Below, one piece after another: positions 20,851 through 33,370 of a stretch of 64,000 bases of DNA; position 1 is the first letter of the stretch; each line of letters begins with the position of its first letter. Position numbers and translations under genes: made by a program. The notes beneath the pieces were generated by a model. That model made no database searches and was not told the DNA's origin. It saw only the letters and a list, made by a program, of their open reading frames with translations. Source of the DNA: Cyprinodon diabolis (taxonomy: Eukaryota > Chordata > Actinopteri > Cyprinodontiformes > Cyprinodontidae). The stretch lies in assembly GCA_030533445.1 (NCBI GenBank), contig CM060075.1, positions 33,991,196 to 34,055,195 on the forward strand, given 5' to 3'.

Positions 20851-23396
20851 GTCACAATAATCATGCTTCGTATTAAGTAAATCATTCCATGTCACTTAAT
20901 TTTATTGGCAGAATTTCTTTATATTTAAAACTTTTTACTAGTTTAAATAAAATAAAAAAATTCTTGACTGCATTTCCTTTATGAATTGAATTACATTGGA
21001 ATGGTGCAATTAATTAAAATTAATTATAACTCATCCTATATGACTATAAGGAAATTACTCTAAAGTAAACTTTTTACCTTATCTCAAGACAACATATGTT
21101 TAGAAAGGAACAGAATTCAAATGGCTTTAAATTTTAAAATTTTAGTGATTATTCATCTTTAATCAAAAGTATATCAGTTATAATTCTGATATGAAAAGTC
21201 CCCAATTAAATTTAAAAGAGTCTTTGAAAAGATTAAAGTCGAGATTATCAGTTGACTTAAATAATCTGAAACTCAGATTTATGACTCGCTATAATTTAAA
21301 GATAAATTTTGATTTTGCAAGTCATAACTGAGATAGAAAACAATAATTATAAGATATATAAGCCATAAGCTTTATATTTATAATTACATATTTATCTAAT
21401 TTAACCATGATTCTGACATTGAAACCCCTCTTTATAAATTTCAATGTCATTGTTTAAAGTTTTTAATTTCCCACTATTAATTTAATCTTAAATAACGTCA
21501 AAATGAGGTGGATGTTAAGCACATAAATAACAATTATTAACCAAAAATGTATCCCTTTTTAAATCTTAATTTCAAGCTTTTTAAAGTAAAATGTCACACT
21601 TTTTAATCTCATCATTTTTCAGTTGAACTAAAGTAAAATTTCTGACATAAATGTGCCATTTTGTTTCTTTTAAGTGGGAAATGGGGCTCTGTACAAAAGA
21701 GAGGGAAAAATGGGATGAAAAGAAAAACAGAGAGCTTTGGGGCGAGACAAAGAGAGAGCAGGAGCCAAGTTCGAGCCAAAGTCAATTGAACAACTAATGT
21801 GAATCGATTTGTTGCCTCTGCTTTTGCTCTTTCGGGAGCAAGTGACATTTTAAAGGCATATTTCACTATTGGGAGGAGGCGGAGCTGTTTGCCCAGCAAC
21901 CAAGCACGCTGACAGCCTGCTGACAGCCGGACAGAGCCTGCTGAATAGAAGAAATACTGCAAATGGCATGGATGTGCTCGGGAATCCATTGTGGGTCTGG
22001 TTGAAGTTTGTGATGATCACACACAGGAAGAAAATAGAGTGTAAGTGTGGAGGAGTGGACGTTTAATGTGTGGGTTTGTCTTCCGTACAGGTCTGTGCGC
22101 TAAATGCTGTAAATGACTTTCTGCCTTCCTGCACATTTACTTGTAGATTAGATTCACAATTGGTTTCCAGATGTCTGTTGTGTTTTTGGCTTGCATGTTT
22201 GGGCACTGGGAATAATTCATGGCAGCAAGCAAGTGAACGATATGTTGCCTGCAGCCTGGAGATATGCCAGTATTGGGCCGGCATTAATATTTAAAAAATT
22301 TCTTATTGGTAGGACCTTTGTACTGTCCTTTGCAGACTGTTCCCCCTAAAGGAGACAATAAGAACAATTACATGGAAAAAGTTTGGAAACAAACTCTGTA
22401 TTATGGAAAGGTCATAATGGAGCAAAGCTGGAAAACATCTATGAAAAGTTGTCTTTGCAACTTTGTTTCACATCCTTGTTTTAGTTTTCTTGGTAATTCA
22501 GTGCATTTATTCAGTCTATGTGACGGATATAAAGTGTTTTGTCTGGCTCTGTCTTTTCAAATCATTTGTTTTCTTTCTTTTGGTTTGATATAATGAAAAG
22601 TATAAAGTGGCATGGTAAGAATTTTTTTCCCAAAGACTTTTAAAAAGCAGGATGCCAAGTTAAATAATTAAATCAGAGAACTCTTAGCGGACCTCTTCTC
22701 TCAGCAGTCTTTGATCCAAATCCAGAGAGTCTAGTAATCTACTTTTCATGGTATATGTAATCCTAGGGAAAGTCTTCCAAAGGCATGCTGTGCAAAGGAG
22801 TGGATCAAAACAAACAAAACCAACATAGCTGCTAAGCTGCGTGGCCTTGCTCCAACCCTAAGGAGTCATCCTTAAGCCCCAATGGCTGGCCAAGTATCTG
22901 CAGTGGGCCAATCCTTGGTTTATTGGAAACGCTGATGACTAGCTAGGGAAATCAGGCCCTAATTGCATTTTACCAGATCTCATCTTCGCACATTAACGTT
23001 ATGGCACATAATGGACTTGGCATGTTTTGATTGTGATATCCAGCTATTATAACAAACCAAAAAAAAAATGAGCACAGATTTTTTATTGGTGTTTTGCTTC
23101 TCCAGTTTCATATGCAAGATGAAACAAGATGTTTGTGTCTGGCATAATTCTAACTGAGAGTAATGTCTGTGTAGGTTTATATCTTAGCTTTAATTGTTTA
23201 TACTCCCACTCTAATCTATGCTGCTTAGAAAATGTTCTCAAGGTGTCATTCTTGAAGATGTATTACGTTATTACATAAGCCTGGTGTACAGTGCATATCA
23301 ACAAAATGGAATATCATTAAAATGGTGATTTATTTTAGTTAATTAATTAAAAAAATGAACTCCTATATTACTTTAGATCATCACCAGGAGGGTGAT
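20851..23396. other. AT-rich intergenic stretch, possible conserved blocks
   Basis: No gene is recognised. 21000-21600 is extremely AT-rich. 21740-21990 and 22850-23020 are balanced, repeat-free blocks. The latter, with phrases such as TTGGTTTATTGG and GCCCTAATTGCATTT, has the look of a vertebrate conserved non-coding element. This is unproven. Confidence 0.25.
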
Positions 23397-23560
23397 ATCA
23401 GAATCAGAAATACTTTAATAATCCCAAAGGGAAATTGCTTTTGTTACACGCTCTAGTTACAGTTTTACATGATATATACACACATCCAACTATACAATAT
23501 AATAAAGATAAAAAATAAGAATAAAAAGAGATAAAATATATATACACATATAGCTAAGAG
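23397..23560 (+). repeat. Teleost dispersed-repeat fragment
   Basis: The phrase AGAATCAGAAATACTTTAAT followed by AATCCCAAAGGGAAATTGC is characteristic of a very common teleost interspersed repeat associated with LINE ends. It then runs into TATA-rich low-complexity DNA with a short duplication of GAGATAAAATATATATAC at 23529 and 23559. Confidence 0.65.
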
Positions 23561-24319
23561 ATAAAATATATATACCCATATAGCTAAATATATTAATATA
23601 TTTCAATTACATATCAATGGATACGACTAACAGCTAATAAAAATACAATACTTGGTTTCTAGGTGAAAACCATTCTAACAAAAGAAAAATAGAAAATGTT
23701 AAATCACATAAATTGATCAGATGAGATGAGTAGTGATGAGTAGCGATTTGACAGTCACATAGCAGACATTGAGACAGTCCACTGTGACATTTACTTACCA
23801 TATGCCAAGGCAAAAAACTACTTATTTCCAAAGAGTACATTTAATTTCCCATTGATTATGGGATGTGAAATAAAAGGGAAAATTGGTCAAAATTGGTGCA
23901 AAAACTACGAAAGCTCCGAAGCATGTTATCTTGGCCAAGAAGAAAAGGGCTTTCACTGTTGTTCGTCGGTTCAAATTCTCTATCTTAACTGAAAGTAAAT
24001 TTTGCCTTTTTACTAGAGATTCTGGTTCTAAAAACATTAGAAAACCTGAGACTTTGGTCTATGTTTTTTGTGCACTTGCTATTTTAATTCTCTAACTTAA
24101 GCATATCTGACAGGGCCTTCAGTTTAGCAGTCCTTGGCTCTATCTTTCTCATACCTCATCCAAAATAGTAAGGTTATTCTGGGAAAATTTCTGTATATTT
24201 ATGCTGCTATAGGTTTAGGCTGCAGGAGGACATAGGTTCCACTTTTCATCATTCAGCTTGATTCTATGTCCTTTCTTTGCAATATGTTGCCAGTTCCACC
24301 AATATTATACTCTCTCTGC
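23561..24319. other. Sequence between LINE-related fragments
   Basis: No gene or defined repeat is recognised. Confidence 0.4.
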
Positions 24320-25310
24320 TTTTTAGAGAGTTAGACTGTACACACGTGTATAAAACAAAATGTTGTTACACACAGCCTACCGATAGTGAATGAGCAGAGG
24401 CTTAGCAGTGAAAAAGAACAGTTCCATTTATAAAGTGCAGCAATGATCAAAGTGTAAAAAGTGTAGGAGAGACATTGTGCAAAAAAGCAATGATGTGGAA
24501 GGTTTAGAGCAGTGCAATTATAAATAAATAAATAGATATGGTGCAAAATGCTTTAGAAAACACTGAGTTCTGTCACTGAGTCCAAATGTTGGTAAAAATG
24601 AGGGTTAAAATCTCCAGAAATAATGAAAACTCCCTGTGTGTGTGCAGATTAAAGCTTAGAAATCACCTGGTAAAACACAATAATGGGCCCCCTCTGGGGG
24701 GACATATACAGCAGTGAGGCTAACCACAGTGAACTCTCCAGACAGATTGAAGGGTCTGCAGTTCTGGCATTTTTAAACCAGTTGTTGTTAATGTAAACAC
24801 ACAGCCCACCTCATCTAGTCTTTCTGCTGAGTTTGCCGTTTCTGTCAACACGGTATAATTTGAGCACATCCAGGCTAACGGCATTGTCCGGTATAGATGA
24901 ATTGAGCCACGATTTGGTCAGAAGGATGGCGTGACAATTACTAATCTCCTTTTTTGAAAAGAGTTTGAGTTGGAATTGATCTATTTTGTTGTCCAGTGAA
25001 CAGATGTTGGAGAGCAGGATTGATGGGATCGGTGGTCTGTGAGGATTTCTTCTTAGCTTCACTGTTAGCTCGCTTATGAAGACCCTTTTTAGTCGCCTTG
25101 CACACAGCTTCCTCCTGCTTTTACTCCGGCATGGTCTGCTACATGAGTCCGCTGCTATTTGTGCGTCTGTCGTTAGCACTCCGTAGCTTTTTAACCGTTC
25201 AAAACTGGCTGAGTTTACGAGTCCAGAAAAAACACTTTGTGAACGTAGCTCCAGCAGGTACTGGCGGTCCTAGATACAGGATCAATGCATACATTTTTTT
25301 CTTGTCATGT
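24320..25310 (-). mobile_element. LINE fragment, 5' region and endonuclease start
   Basis: This is a piece of a non-LTR retrotransposon on the minus strand. Its leader side lies toward 25310 and its endonuclease side toward 24600. It carries the remnant reading frame described separately. 24320-24560, with repeated AGTGCAA-type words, may be a neighbouring repeat fragment. The reverse-transcriptase part is absent here. Confidence 0.65.
24590..25179 (-). pseudogene. LINE ORF2 N-terminal endonuclease remnant
   Basis: This encodes the start of a LINE ORF2, the protein whose apurinic-type endonuclease nicks DNA to prime reverse transcription. From 25179 leftward it reads a basic stretch (SRPCRSKSRRKLCARRLKR), then NPHRPPIPSILLSNICSLDNKIDQFQL, then ILLTKSWLNSSIPDNAVSL and LYRVDRNGKLS. 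This is the order seen in L2/CR1/Rex-group endonucleases, where the last blocks resemble 'TETWL...IPD' and 'RADR'. The frame stops at 24811-24813. Beyond it come CVYINNNW (about 24784-24807) and ISGDFN (24604-24621), a conserved endonuclease motif, with further stops. It is truncated and dead. The clade is inferred only from motif order. Confidence 0.65.
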
Positions 25311-25594
25311 TAGCTTCATCTGGACTGTTACTGTCTGACTGTGACACCATCCTGAAGAGAAATATCAGCTTTGGCACTGCCATCAACATCTTTGTTTATA
25401 GTAGATGGAGTTTGACCTGTTTTTCTTACAATCCTGTTTCTTTCTCTGTGACTAACTATGTGCTCACTTTCATCCTCTGACAGGAGGACTGGCTTGGAGC
25501 TCATCTGCCTGGCAGGGTATCTCCTGTTGGGGTAGTTAAAGGTTGCCTTTTATATCTCTGTTTCTTCTGTATGTCTTCTTCTGTCTCCTTGAAC
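25311..25594. other. Sequence between LINE fragment and dispersed repeat
   Basis: T/C-rich words at 25550-25595 may belong to the following repeat. Nothing else recognised. Confidence 0.35.
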
Positions 25595-25890
25595 CACAGT
25601 CGGCCATTGTCAGAAGGCCGCTCTTACTGAGCCTGGTTCTGCTGGAAATTTCTTCTTGTCAAAGAGGAGTTTTCCTCTCCACTGTCACTGCATGCATGCC
25701 TGGTGTGCGAGATTACTAATTAATCAATGTAAGTGAAAATTGTTGACCCAATTTCATCCAGGAGAAACATATCTTGTCAGTTAATGACTTGATGCAATCA
25801 GGTGGTTTTCCTTGGTGGAAACTTTAAACCAATCTGACTGTATTGTAGGTTGTGAAATGGAGCTATATAAATAAACAAAATTGAATTTAT
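25595..25890 (+). repeat. Dispersed teleost repeat, copy 2 (family also at 1640)
   Basis: It contains GAGCCTGGTTCTGCTGGAAAT, CAAAGAGGAGTTTTCCTCTC, the shared core AATGACTTGATGCAATCAG (about 25781-25800) and the terminal TATATAAATAAACAAAATTG-type tail. The 5' half is better preserved than in copy 1. Confidence 0.7.
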
Positions 25891-26018
25891 TTTGTGACAA
25901 TGGTCCTCTAAGCCTGAGAACATTAGTTTTTTGTCACAGAATTTTGCAATGCACTATTTTAGTAAGGGTATGGTTAATCTCTATAGCGAATGTTTAGGTT
26001 TTTTGGTACCTTCTTACC
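25891..26018. other. Short AT-rich spacer
   Basis: Nothing recognised. Confidence 0.4.
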
Positions 26019-26104
26019 CGGCCTCCCGCACGTAGACAGCTGGAGATAGACAGCAGGACCCCTTGCGACCCCATCAGGGAAAAGGGTGATGGAAAATGGA
26101 TGGC
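26019..26104 (-). repeat. Dispersed repeat with (ATCC)n edge, copy 2 fragment
   Basis: Inverse orientation relative to 16657-17034. It holds only the edge portion: CAGCTGGAGATAGACAGCAG, CCCCTTGCGACCCCATC and GATGGAAAATGGATGG. Confidence 0.7.
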
Positions 26105-28321
26105 ATCTTCTTAATGAATTAGATCCTTGCCCACAGGATCTATGCAAGATGTCATCCATATCTCCTGTATCCATATCCATTTCTGAATTCAAAAGAATAG
26201 GAATCAAGCAAAAATGGGTGACCAAACACTTGCCTGTAGAATGGTTGTGCAATGCCTTTTTTTAGATATTAAGAAAAACACCATGTAATTATCCAAGCTT
26301 TAAAGATTTGGTGAAACAACTCTAAACGTTACAGTGCTTTGAAATAAGAGCAAAAAAAAAAAATCTGGAAAATTGATATGTCTAAGAAACTGCATATAGA
26401 AGAAGATGAGGTTATCACCCTTTAGTGAAGTATGTGAGATTTTATGTAGGACATTATGATCCAAAAAAAGTGAAAAAGGACAAAGATCTAAGTTAAAATT
26501 TGACCAAAAACTCTTTGTGAAGTTAGCTTCTATTCATTCATACTTAAGCATAAGAGGAGACAGAAACATTCTGTGGCACTAAAAGCAGTTTGTTGTCAGC
26601 TGTGCATCATCAGATTTTCTTATTTTATCTTTCTTTATCTTAATATCTAACCACCGAGATTGATTCTTTATTATGAATGCATAATTATTACTGGTTAAAA
26701 AACATTCACATAATAAATAATTTATTCATCACTGATACTTTCCGCTGTAACATTCAATTATTGGCAGTGTGCCTCTCTTTCTATGACAGGCTGCTAAAGC
26801 AATTTGTGCCAAAAACAGCTCAAAGATCTAACTGCATAAAACTGATAACTGATTTACAGTAATTGTTTTAAAGCAGCATTTTATAAAGTAGGATGTGCCA
26901 AAAAAACCTGAAAAAAATCAGAAAGAAAAATTTATAGTCTTCTTTAGACTATATACAATTAATGATGTTTTACGAGAAAGTAATGGATCCATGCGTTATG
27001 GAGAAAATTTTACTTTCCATAGGTGATTATGCTTTTACCCCCAAATAGCTATGTTATATAACAAAAAAAAAATAGAAGTAGAGCACTCTGTAGTTTGAAG
27101 TTCCTGCTTTAAAGGTATCTATAGCGATATGTCCAATAAGCAGAGTAAGGACATCATCATAAATGTTGTCTAGGAGCATGAGCTTGGAGACTTAAAAAAC
27201 AGGCACCCTACCTAAAGGTTAAAAATGCTCCGTTGCAAGCAGAATCTATTTGCAATTCATCACAGAGGGAAATAATTTCTGGTAAAAAAAAAAAAAAAAA
27301 AAAAAAGATATAAATTCAGAACATTCTGACAGGAGTCAGATTAATGTGGCTGCTGCTAAACAGTGTCGTTATTTCAAAATGCACTTGCAGGTAATTGTAC
27401 TGTTAGGGTCTAGAGAACCAGACTTTCCCACCTAGGCCTTAACTGTCTCTTCGAGCTAAAATTGAACATGGTACAATTAATACAGGTATAAAGTCACTCA
27501 TTCTTGTACCTAAACATCTAACATTTAGAGAGCTGTCATTGAGTTAAGCTGTGGAGTCAGGGTGGCACTATGTGCTTACAACAGAACATAAAAATCTGAT
27601 TATTCAAGCTGTTGTGAGAGTAACACTAGGGTGAAGTGAGCTTTTCTGTGATTCTGATTCTGACCAGTTTCCTGCTTTTGATATTCGAGTTTTTTTTGTT
27701 TGTTTTTTTGCCCTTTTCTGCTCTGTCTGTTCTGGTTTTCCTAGAATGTTTTCATGGATACTGTTGGTTACCGAACTTGGACTGTTTGACTGACCTGGAC
27801 TCTCTTGGACTCTGCTCACGAACACTGTTGCTCCCTCAACATCGGCTGGCATCAGCTCATCATTACCAAGAGTTTTGGAAGTGCCTACAGAGGCTCCCTC
27901 CCGGATCCCTCCCTCTCCTCTGGGATCGGACTGGACTTTGAACCAGGTCAGTGACTTAAGCTCCTAGTCGTGATCAACCCGATTTTACAGTCACTAACCT
28001 GTGTTTCCTATCTCTGCAGAGAATCCGGTTATCCGTCCCAATGACGACCAGCCACTCGCTGTGTTTTGTTTTCAATTAGGCCTGATGAAAATCATCCTGA
28101 ACTGTCTGAATATTGGGTCCAAGTTTCTGAGGTCATTCAAAACCTGTGACTGCCCACTGGGTGTTTGGCTCTCGTCTGACAGGAGCTAAAGATGAGTTTT
28201 GGGTTTATTCAACACATTTATGCTTTTATCTGCAATAACATGGAGATGTCTAGAAACTCATTGCTCTGAAAAGGGTAATGGGGTCTTTGAGTGGCCTAAA
28301 AAAAGCCTAAATATGTTCCTT
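26105..28321. other. Intergenic stretch with poly-A and a T/C-rich block
   Basis: 27284-27306 is an uninterrupted 23-A run. 27630-28195 is C/T-rich with open frames that show no domain. Its texture resembles the 3' portion or LTR of a retroelement, but no termini or duplication were found. The rest is AT-rich without recognised features. Confidence 0.35.
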
Positions 28322-28560
28322 GTCTGTACTCCAGCTTCCTCCCACAGTTCAAAAACATGACTGTTAGGGTAATTGGCTTCTCTAAAAATTCTTCTTAGGT
28401 TTGAGTGTCTCTGTGTTGCCCTGCGATAGACTGGTGACCTGTCCAGGATGTACCCCGCCTCTCGCCCATAGATAGCAGGAGTAAGGCACCAGCACCCCTC
28501 GTGACCCCAGAAGGGATTAAGCGTGACAGAAAAGGGATGGATGGATCGATGGATGGATGT
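28322..28560 (-). repeat. Dispersed repeat with (ATCC)n edge, copy 3
   Basis: Inverse of the 16657 copy. From left it reads ACTCCAGCTTCCTCCCACAG, CATGACTGTTAGGGTAATTGG, CCCTGCGATAGACTGGTGAC, CCCGCCTCTCGCCC, and ends in a GGATGGATGG run at 28536-28560. Confidence 0.75.
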
Positions 28561-31500
28561 TCCTCATCCAACAAGGTGTCAAGGCAGCGGCTGCAGGACC
28601 TGTTCATCGATTGGATTCTGTTTATAATCCATTAAGATACTCTCACTTGATGAAGATTTATAAGTATTTTCATCACTATTTCTAACTGTTTCAGTGTGTA
28701 TGTCTATAGTGTTTGCTAATCAATCCTCTTCCAGCTTTGGTACGGGCAAAAAACAGAACCTGCAAAAGACCATTTTTCTTTTAGAAAGCTGCCTTATTTT
28801 AATCATTAACATTTGAATATCTCAAGACTCTAGTATTGACATCAAATAACTGTAGTAGAGCACTTTAAATTAAACGTTTCATCCCGTCTTTACTTTTGCA
28901 GCCGTGCAGTGTTGCCAGTGGCCTTTAGGAGAACTAACCTGAAGTTGAAATGTGCTCTTAGTGACTAAAAGTTGCACAGAGCTGCTTTTTTTTTTAAAAC
29001 AGACTGTTGTGGGGAAAAAGATACAAATCCAGATGACATATCATCATCAATATATTTACATATTTTGTGATTTTAGGAGAGATTTGGCTTCAGAGTTTTT
29101 GGTGGGTTTTGTTGCTATCAAGTACTTTCAAAAATACCTTAGCAAGAAAGAAAAGTATGGGAAAGCTGAATTTGATTTCTTAATGTTTCACACTTTAAGT
29201 ACTCAAAGCCGTCTAAATATTTAAACAGACTGGTTTATCATCATACTTAGATAAAACCATAGACCAGCTTCCTATGTGGCTGCTGATCCTAAAGCTATTT
29301 GATGTTTTTTGCTACCCAATCACTAAAGAGGGAAGGTAAAACTGTCCGTCAGACCCAGTGAGTCATATGATGAAACTTAAAGCAGTAGATCTTTTCCGAG
29401 GTTCTGGATTTTCTCTTGATCATAACCTGAGAGAATTTAGCCCAAACACAGTCAGAAACCATGTTCACTGTTGCTGTGTTCTTGTCGGTGAGTACAGTTT
29501 CAGTTTTATTTACACAGATACGCTTCTGTGTCTTCAACCCCTCTGTAATGCTTAAAATGGCACCAAACTGGGATACATTAAAGAAAATAATGGAAAGGCT
29601 TTGATAGAGAGTAAAAATTTTGTCTGCTTTATACATGCAACAGAAGGTCTAATTAAGCTGTTAAAGCTTTAAAGCCGGTAACAGTCATGGATATTAAAAA
29701 CTAAGTAAGGTGGACTGTTTTAAAGCTTGGTCATTAAATAAAAGTCAGTCGGTATTTGATCCTTGCTGGGTATTCATTTCGGGTTCGCTGCTTGGACCCA
29801 TCAGCACTGACAGAGAGAAGACGTGCTTCCGCTCTCAGCTCAGCAGGTTACAACCCTTGAACTGAGCGGGTATGTTTACATTTCTATACAGGCCATACTT
29901 TTTTCTGAAGAGTGCCAAATTGTCAATTTAAAAGCACATGCAGGCCAAAACAAAGTGGCAACCAAGCCAGCTTTGAATAAAAGTTACTTGATGTTTGTGG
30001 CTACATAAAAAAAAAAATGAATAGATTAAAGGTTAAAAACTTTGTCAATGAATAAAATTAAATGCTTTCCCTAAAAGAATAAAATATTAATATTCTGCTT
30101 GTTTGTGCAGAAAGGATGTGTAATTGTAAGATATGGGCAGGGACCACAAATGGACACTGAGTCTCACTTTTGACACACATAATCAACATAGTAAAAAGCT
30201 TGTTGTCAAAACTCTTTTTTAAAAATGTATTATAATAAAAAAGCTACTATGAAATTCCAATTCAAAAGAGACAAACAAAGACAAACTATTTAGAAAGTAA
30301 AGTTAATTATATCTATTTGAAGCCATTGAAATGCATCATAAAGGTCTTTTTTGTCCAGGTATATACAGCATCATAAAGTTGGTTTATTTTCATTTGGTGC
30401 AGTGTATTTTGTTTTCATGCTATGCCATGTGACACTGTTGCTTTACAGCCAATTAATTTGCATATGCATTGCTAACAAGAAACAACTTGGCCTTAATGGA
30501 AATCTTATCTTCCTGTTATGTTTAATTCTGACCAAACCTGAGATCACTTTGGCAAGAAATTTTTTTAATTCATGCACAGAGAAGTGAAATAGATACAGAA
30601 GAAGTATGTTAAGTGAATGGGGCAGGCATACCTTTTATGGGAAGAAAAACACAGCGAACAATAGACTCAGGGCACCTATTATTGCTAATTATTCATAAAT
30701 GGATAGAGATTGGAGGAGGAAATGGTTGACTGAGAAAAAGTGGTCAGTTTGCCTTCTAGCAGTCTATACTTTAGAAGCCTAACTACAGAGATATCCCAGG
30801 ATAACCATAATCACAATAACTATAAGCTTTATTAAAAGATAACTACTTACAAGTCTAAAAAAAATAGAAAAGGGGTTTTGCTTAAGGAGTGCACACTGAG
30901 GGCTGGTTCCACAAATGTGTTCGCTGATAACTGAAAACTCTGCCTACCATTCTATTTGGATAATGCTGTATGGGAATAACCAATACACCTGTAGCCTGAG
31001 AGTTAAGTGTTCTGTTAGGATCATATTGAGCCATTAGCTCTTTAATAATGGAGGATTATGGATAACGTACAGCTGTATAAAAGAGGAAGAGTTTCAACCA
31101 TGCTATTTTTTGTGTTGGATTAGTTAACAATGTCTAATCTATGTTTTAATCTGTATATAATGATGGATTAAATTGAATTCACATATTCAGTTATATATTT
31201 GTTTTTAACAACCTCACTTGTGGTTTAATTATTTTTTAAGTTTTTAAATAATATTTAGGTTTTTGGACTTTGATTTTATGTATGTAGACATAAATGTATG
31301 TGTTTAGATTATCCCATTAAAAGACCAAATAATCACAGATTTTAAGTGATGGAAATCATAACATTTTAATTCAAAATACCGGTTATTTTTCTTTTAGTAA
31401 CTGTTCTAAAAGCTTGTTTTTAGTGTCATGTTATTAAAGCACGCAGTTCCAGTTATAGTCCAAGATTAGTAAACTCTGAATATATTTGGTGTTCCTAGTA

Positions 31501-32648
31501 GGGAGAGAAAAAATATTTTTCTCCTCAGATTGTTACCAAAGATATAGTTGGCATGTTTTTCAATGTCTGATGTTGTTGAAAAGGTTTTCTGGTAGTGAGG
31601 TTTCAGGATTCTGATCCTGTCTGCTGCCAATCCAAACTGGGGTCACAGCTGCCTAATTTAGATAGTGATCTCTCTTTTCTTTTCCATTAAAAAATGGTCT
31701 TTGTGTCATATAGCTATACGATTTGAAGTCATGTATTACCATCCTTAAATTCAGGGATATTCTGAGAAATTTTAAAGATACAGAAGAATTAAGAATAAAA
31801 GGTTTTAGCTACAGTATATTACGTTATTTGGAAAATTGGCCAATGGTTGTGGGTGAATAGATTGTTTTTTTCATCCACTCAGTAAAACTGCTAACACTAA
31901 AGGGTGGATGGATTTCAATTTTTTTTCTCTGCAGCTGCCATACAATAATTGAAGTTAATTTTTTGAATTTAAACATGCAAATAGGAGTGGACAATGATGT
32001 ATATTTAAACATAAAGTAATAAAATTTTCAAACTTCATAAAATATTTTCATAACTTTTGTGATTGTATGTCGACTTACAACTAGATGAAGGTACCAACAC
32101 CTCCGTCATGGTCTGATGGGGTCTGTGTCGCTTTCATCGGCATTAAGCAACTTTGAGGAGGGTGGCAGTAACCCTGCCATACAAAAAAACAACTAGCCGC
32201 CCTCCACATGGTGAGCCAAAACCACTTTACCCACCCTTTGGACCTCTCTCCAACTCGCGGACTAATAAGATCTTCCACTGTTCTGCTTCAATCCTCTGCA
32301 GTTAGCCTCTAGTTAGCCCGCGCCAGCTGTAGCCTCTTCTCAGCCATCAGCGCTGTGTCAGTCGCAGCCTATCCGAGCTGCTGCTGGGCTCTTCATCTCC
32401 CTTCCTGAGCTAGAAGACGCAAGCTGCCGCATCTGACGCTGTGTTTCCTTAGCCACAAAAGGCGGCATAGCTGGATGGCTTGTCCCTGTTATGGTGCTCT
32501 TTAAGCCACTGTTCTCACTGATTCCCTGCTGCTCTTGTCTAACCTCAAGTATGCTGTTTCTACTTACCTTTGTGGTCCAGGTAACTCATCCCACTGTTTT
32601 GGGCACTCTGATAAAGACAACAATGGATTTTTTTACACAGATAATTTT
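28561..32648. other. Long AT-rich intergenic stretch
   Basis: No gene, RNA or clear mobile element. 30600-30720 and 32280-32480 are less AT-rich and repeat-free by eye. The latter has a GTTAGCC pair (32302 and 32313) reminiscent of LINE leader DNA, but this is too weak to call. Confidence 0.35.
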
Positions 32649-32900
32649 GGTAAATGGTAAATGGCCTGTGCTTATAAAGCTCTTTTTCAAGTCAGGAGAC
32701 TTGTCCAAAGTACTTTACACTACATTCAGTCATTCACCGATTCATGTACACACTCACACATTGATGGTGGCAAACTACATTGTAGCCACAGCTGCCCTGG
32801 GGCTCACTGACAGAAGCTAGGCTGCCATACACTCTGACAACCAACAGTAGACAATGCAGGTGAATGGTCTTGCCCAAAGACACAACTCCACTGAAACCAA
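32649..32900 (+). repeat. Short dispersed teleost repeat
   Basis: Recognisable phrases are GGTAAATGGCCTGTGCTTATA, CAAAGTACTTTACACTACAT, CATTCACCGATTCATGTACACACTC and GGTCTTGCCCAAAGACACAAC. This series is common in teleost genomes. It is non-coding, and its class is not decided here. Confidence 0.65.
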
Positions 32901-33079
32901 CCATTCAATTTCAGGGCAAACTCTTACACCCGACGCCGCTGTTGCCCCACGACACTTTCGCCCCAAAACACTGTCACCCCTATAAATAGTATTTTATCAG
33001 TCTGATTTAGGAGTGTACATAGGCCTAACTTTCCATTAACATCCCATTGGAGCACTATAGGCACTATAGCCACTACCCA
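32901..33079. other. Spacer between two short repeats
   Basis: Includes GGCACTATAG-type tandem words at 33052-33070. No gene. Confidence 0.4.
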
Positions 33080-33370
33080 CACTGCAAAAAATGTAAACCT
33101 TAATAAGTCATTTTTTCTTAAAATAAGTGTATTTTTTCTTGGATTGAGGAGGTAAGTGAGACACTTTGCCAATGGAACAAGACAATTTTGATTTAAATTA
33201 AGAAAAAACAATTGCAATGTCTTATTTCAAGTGCATTTTACCTAATTATCTTATTTTAAGATTAAAAATACTTATTCCATTGGCAAATCCTCTGACTCAC
33301 CTACTCAAATTAAGGCTAATTACACTTAATTTAAGTAATCTTTACTTATTTCTAGATTGTTTTTGCAGTG
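33080..33370. mobile_element. Palindromic MITE with CACTGCAAAAA ends
   Basis: A 291-bp element with inverse ends CACTGCAAAAA and TTTTTGCAGTG. The inner parts are also inverse-related: TTGCCAATGGAACAAG at 33165-33180 faces TTCCATTGGCAAA at 33273-33286. It resembles an abundant foldback MITE of fish. No clean flanking duplication was found, and no gene is inside. Confidence 0.75.

Noticed and set aside
27602..28190. C/T-rich block as a second solo LTR
   Set aside because: TG...CA ends can be proposed but no matching flanking duplication was found, so no LTR is called.
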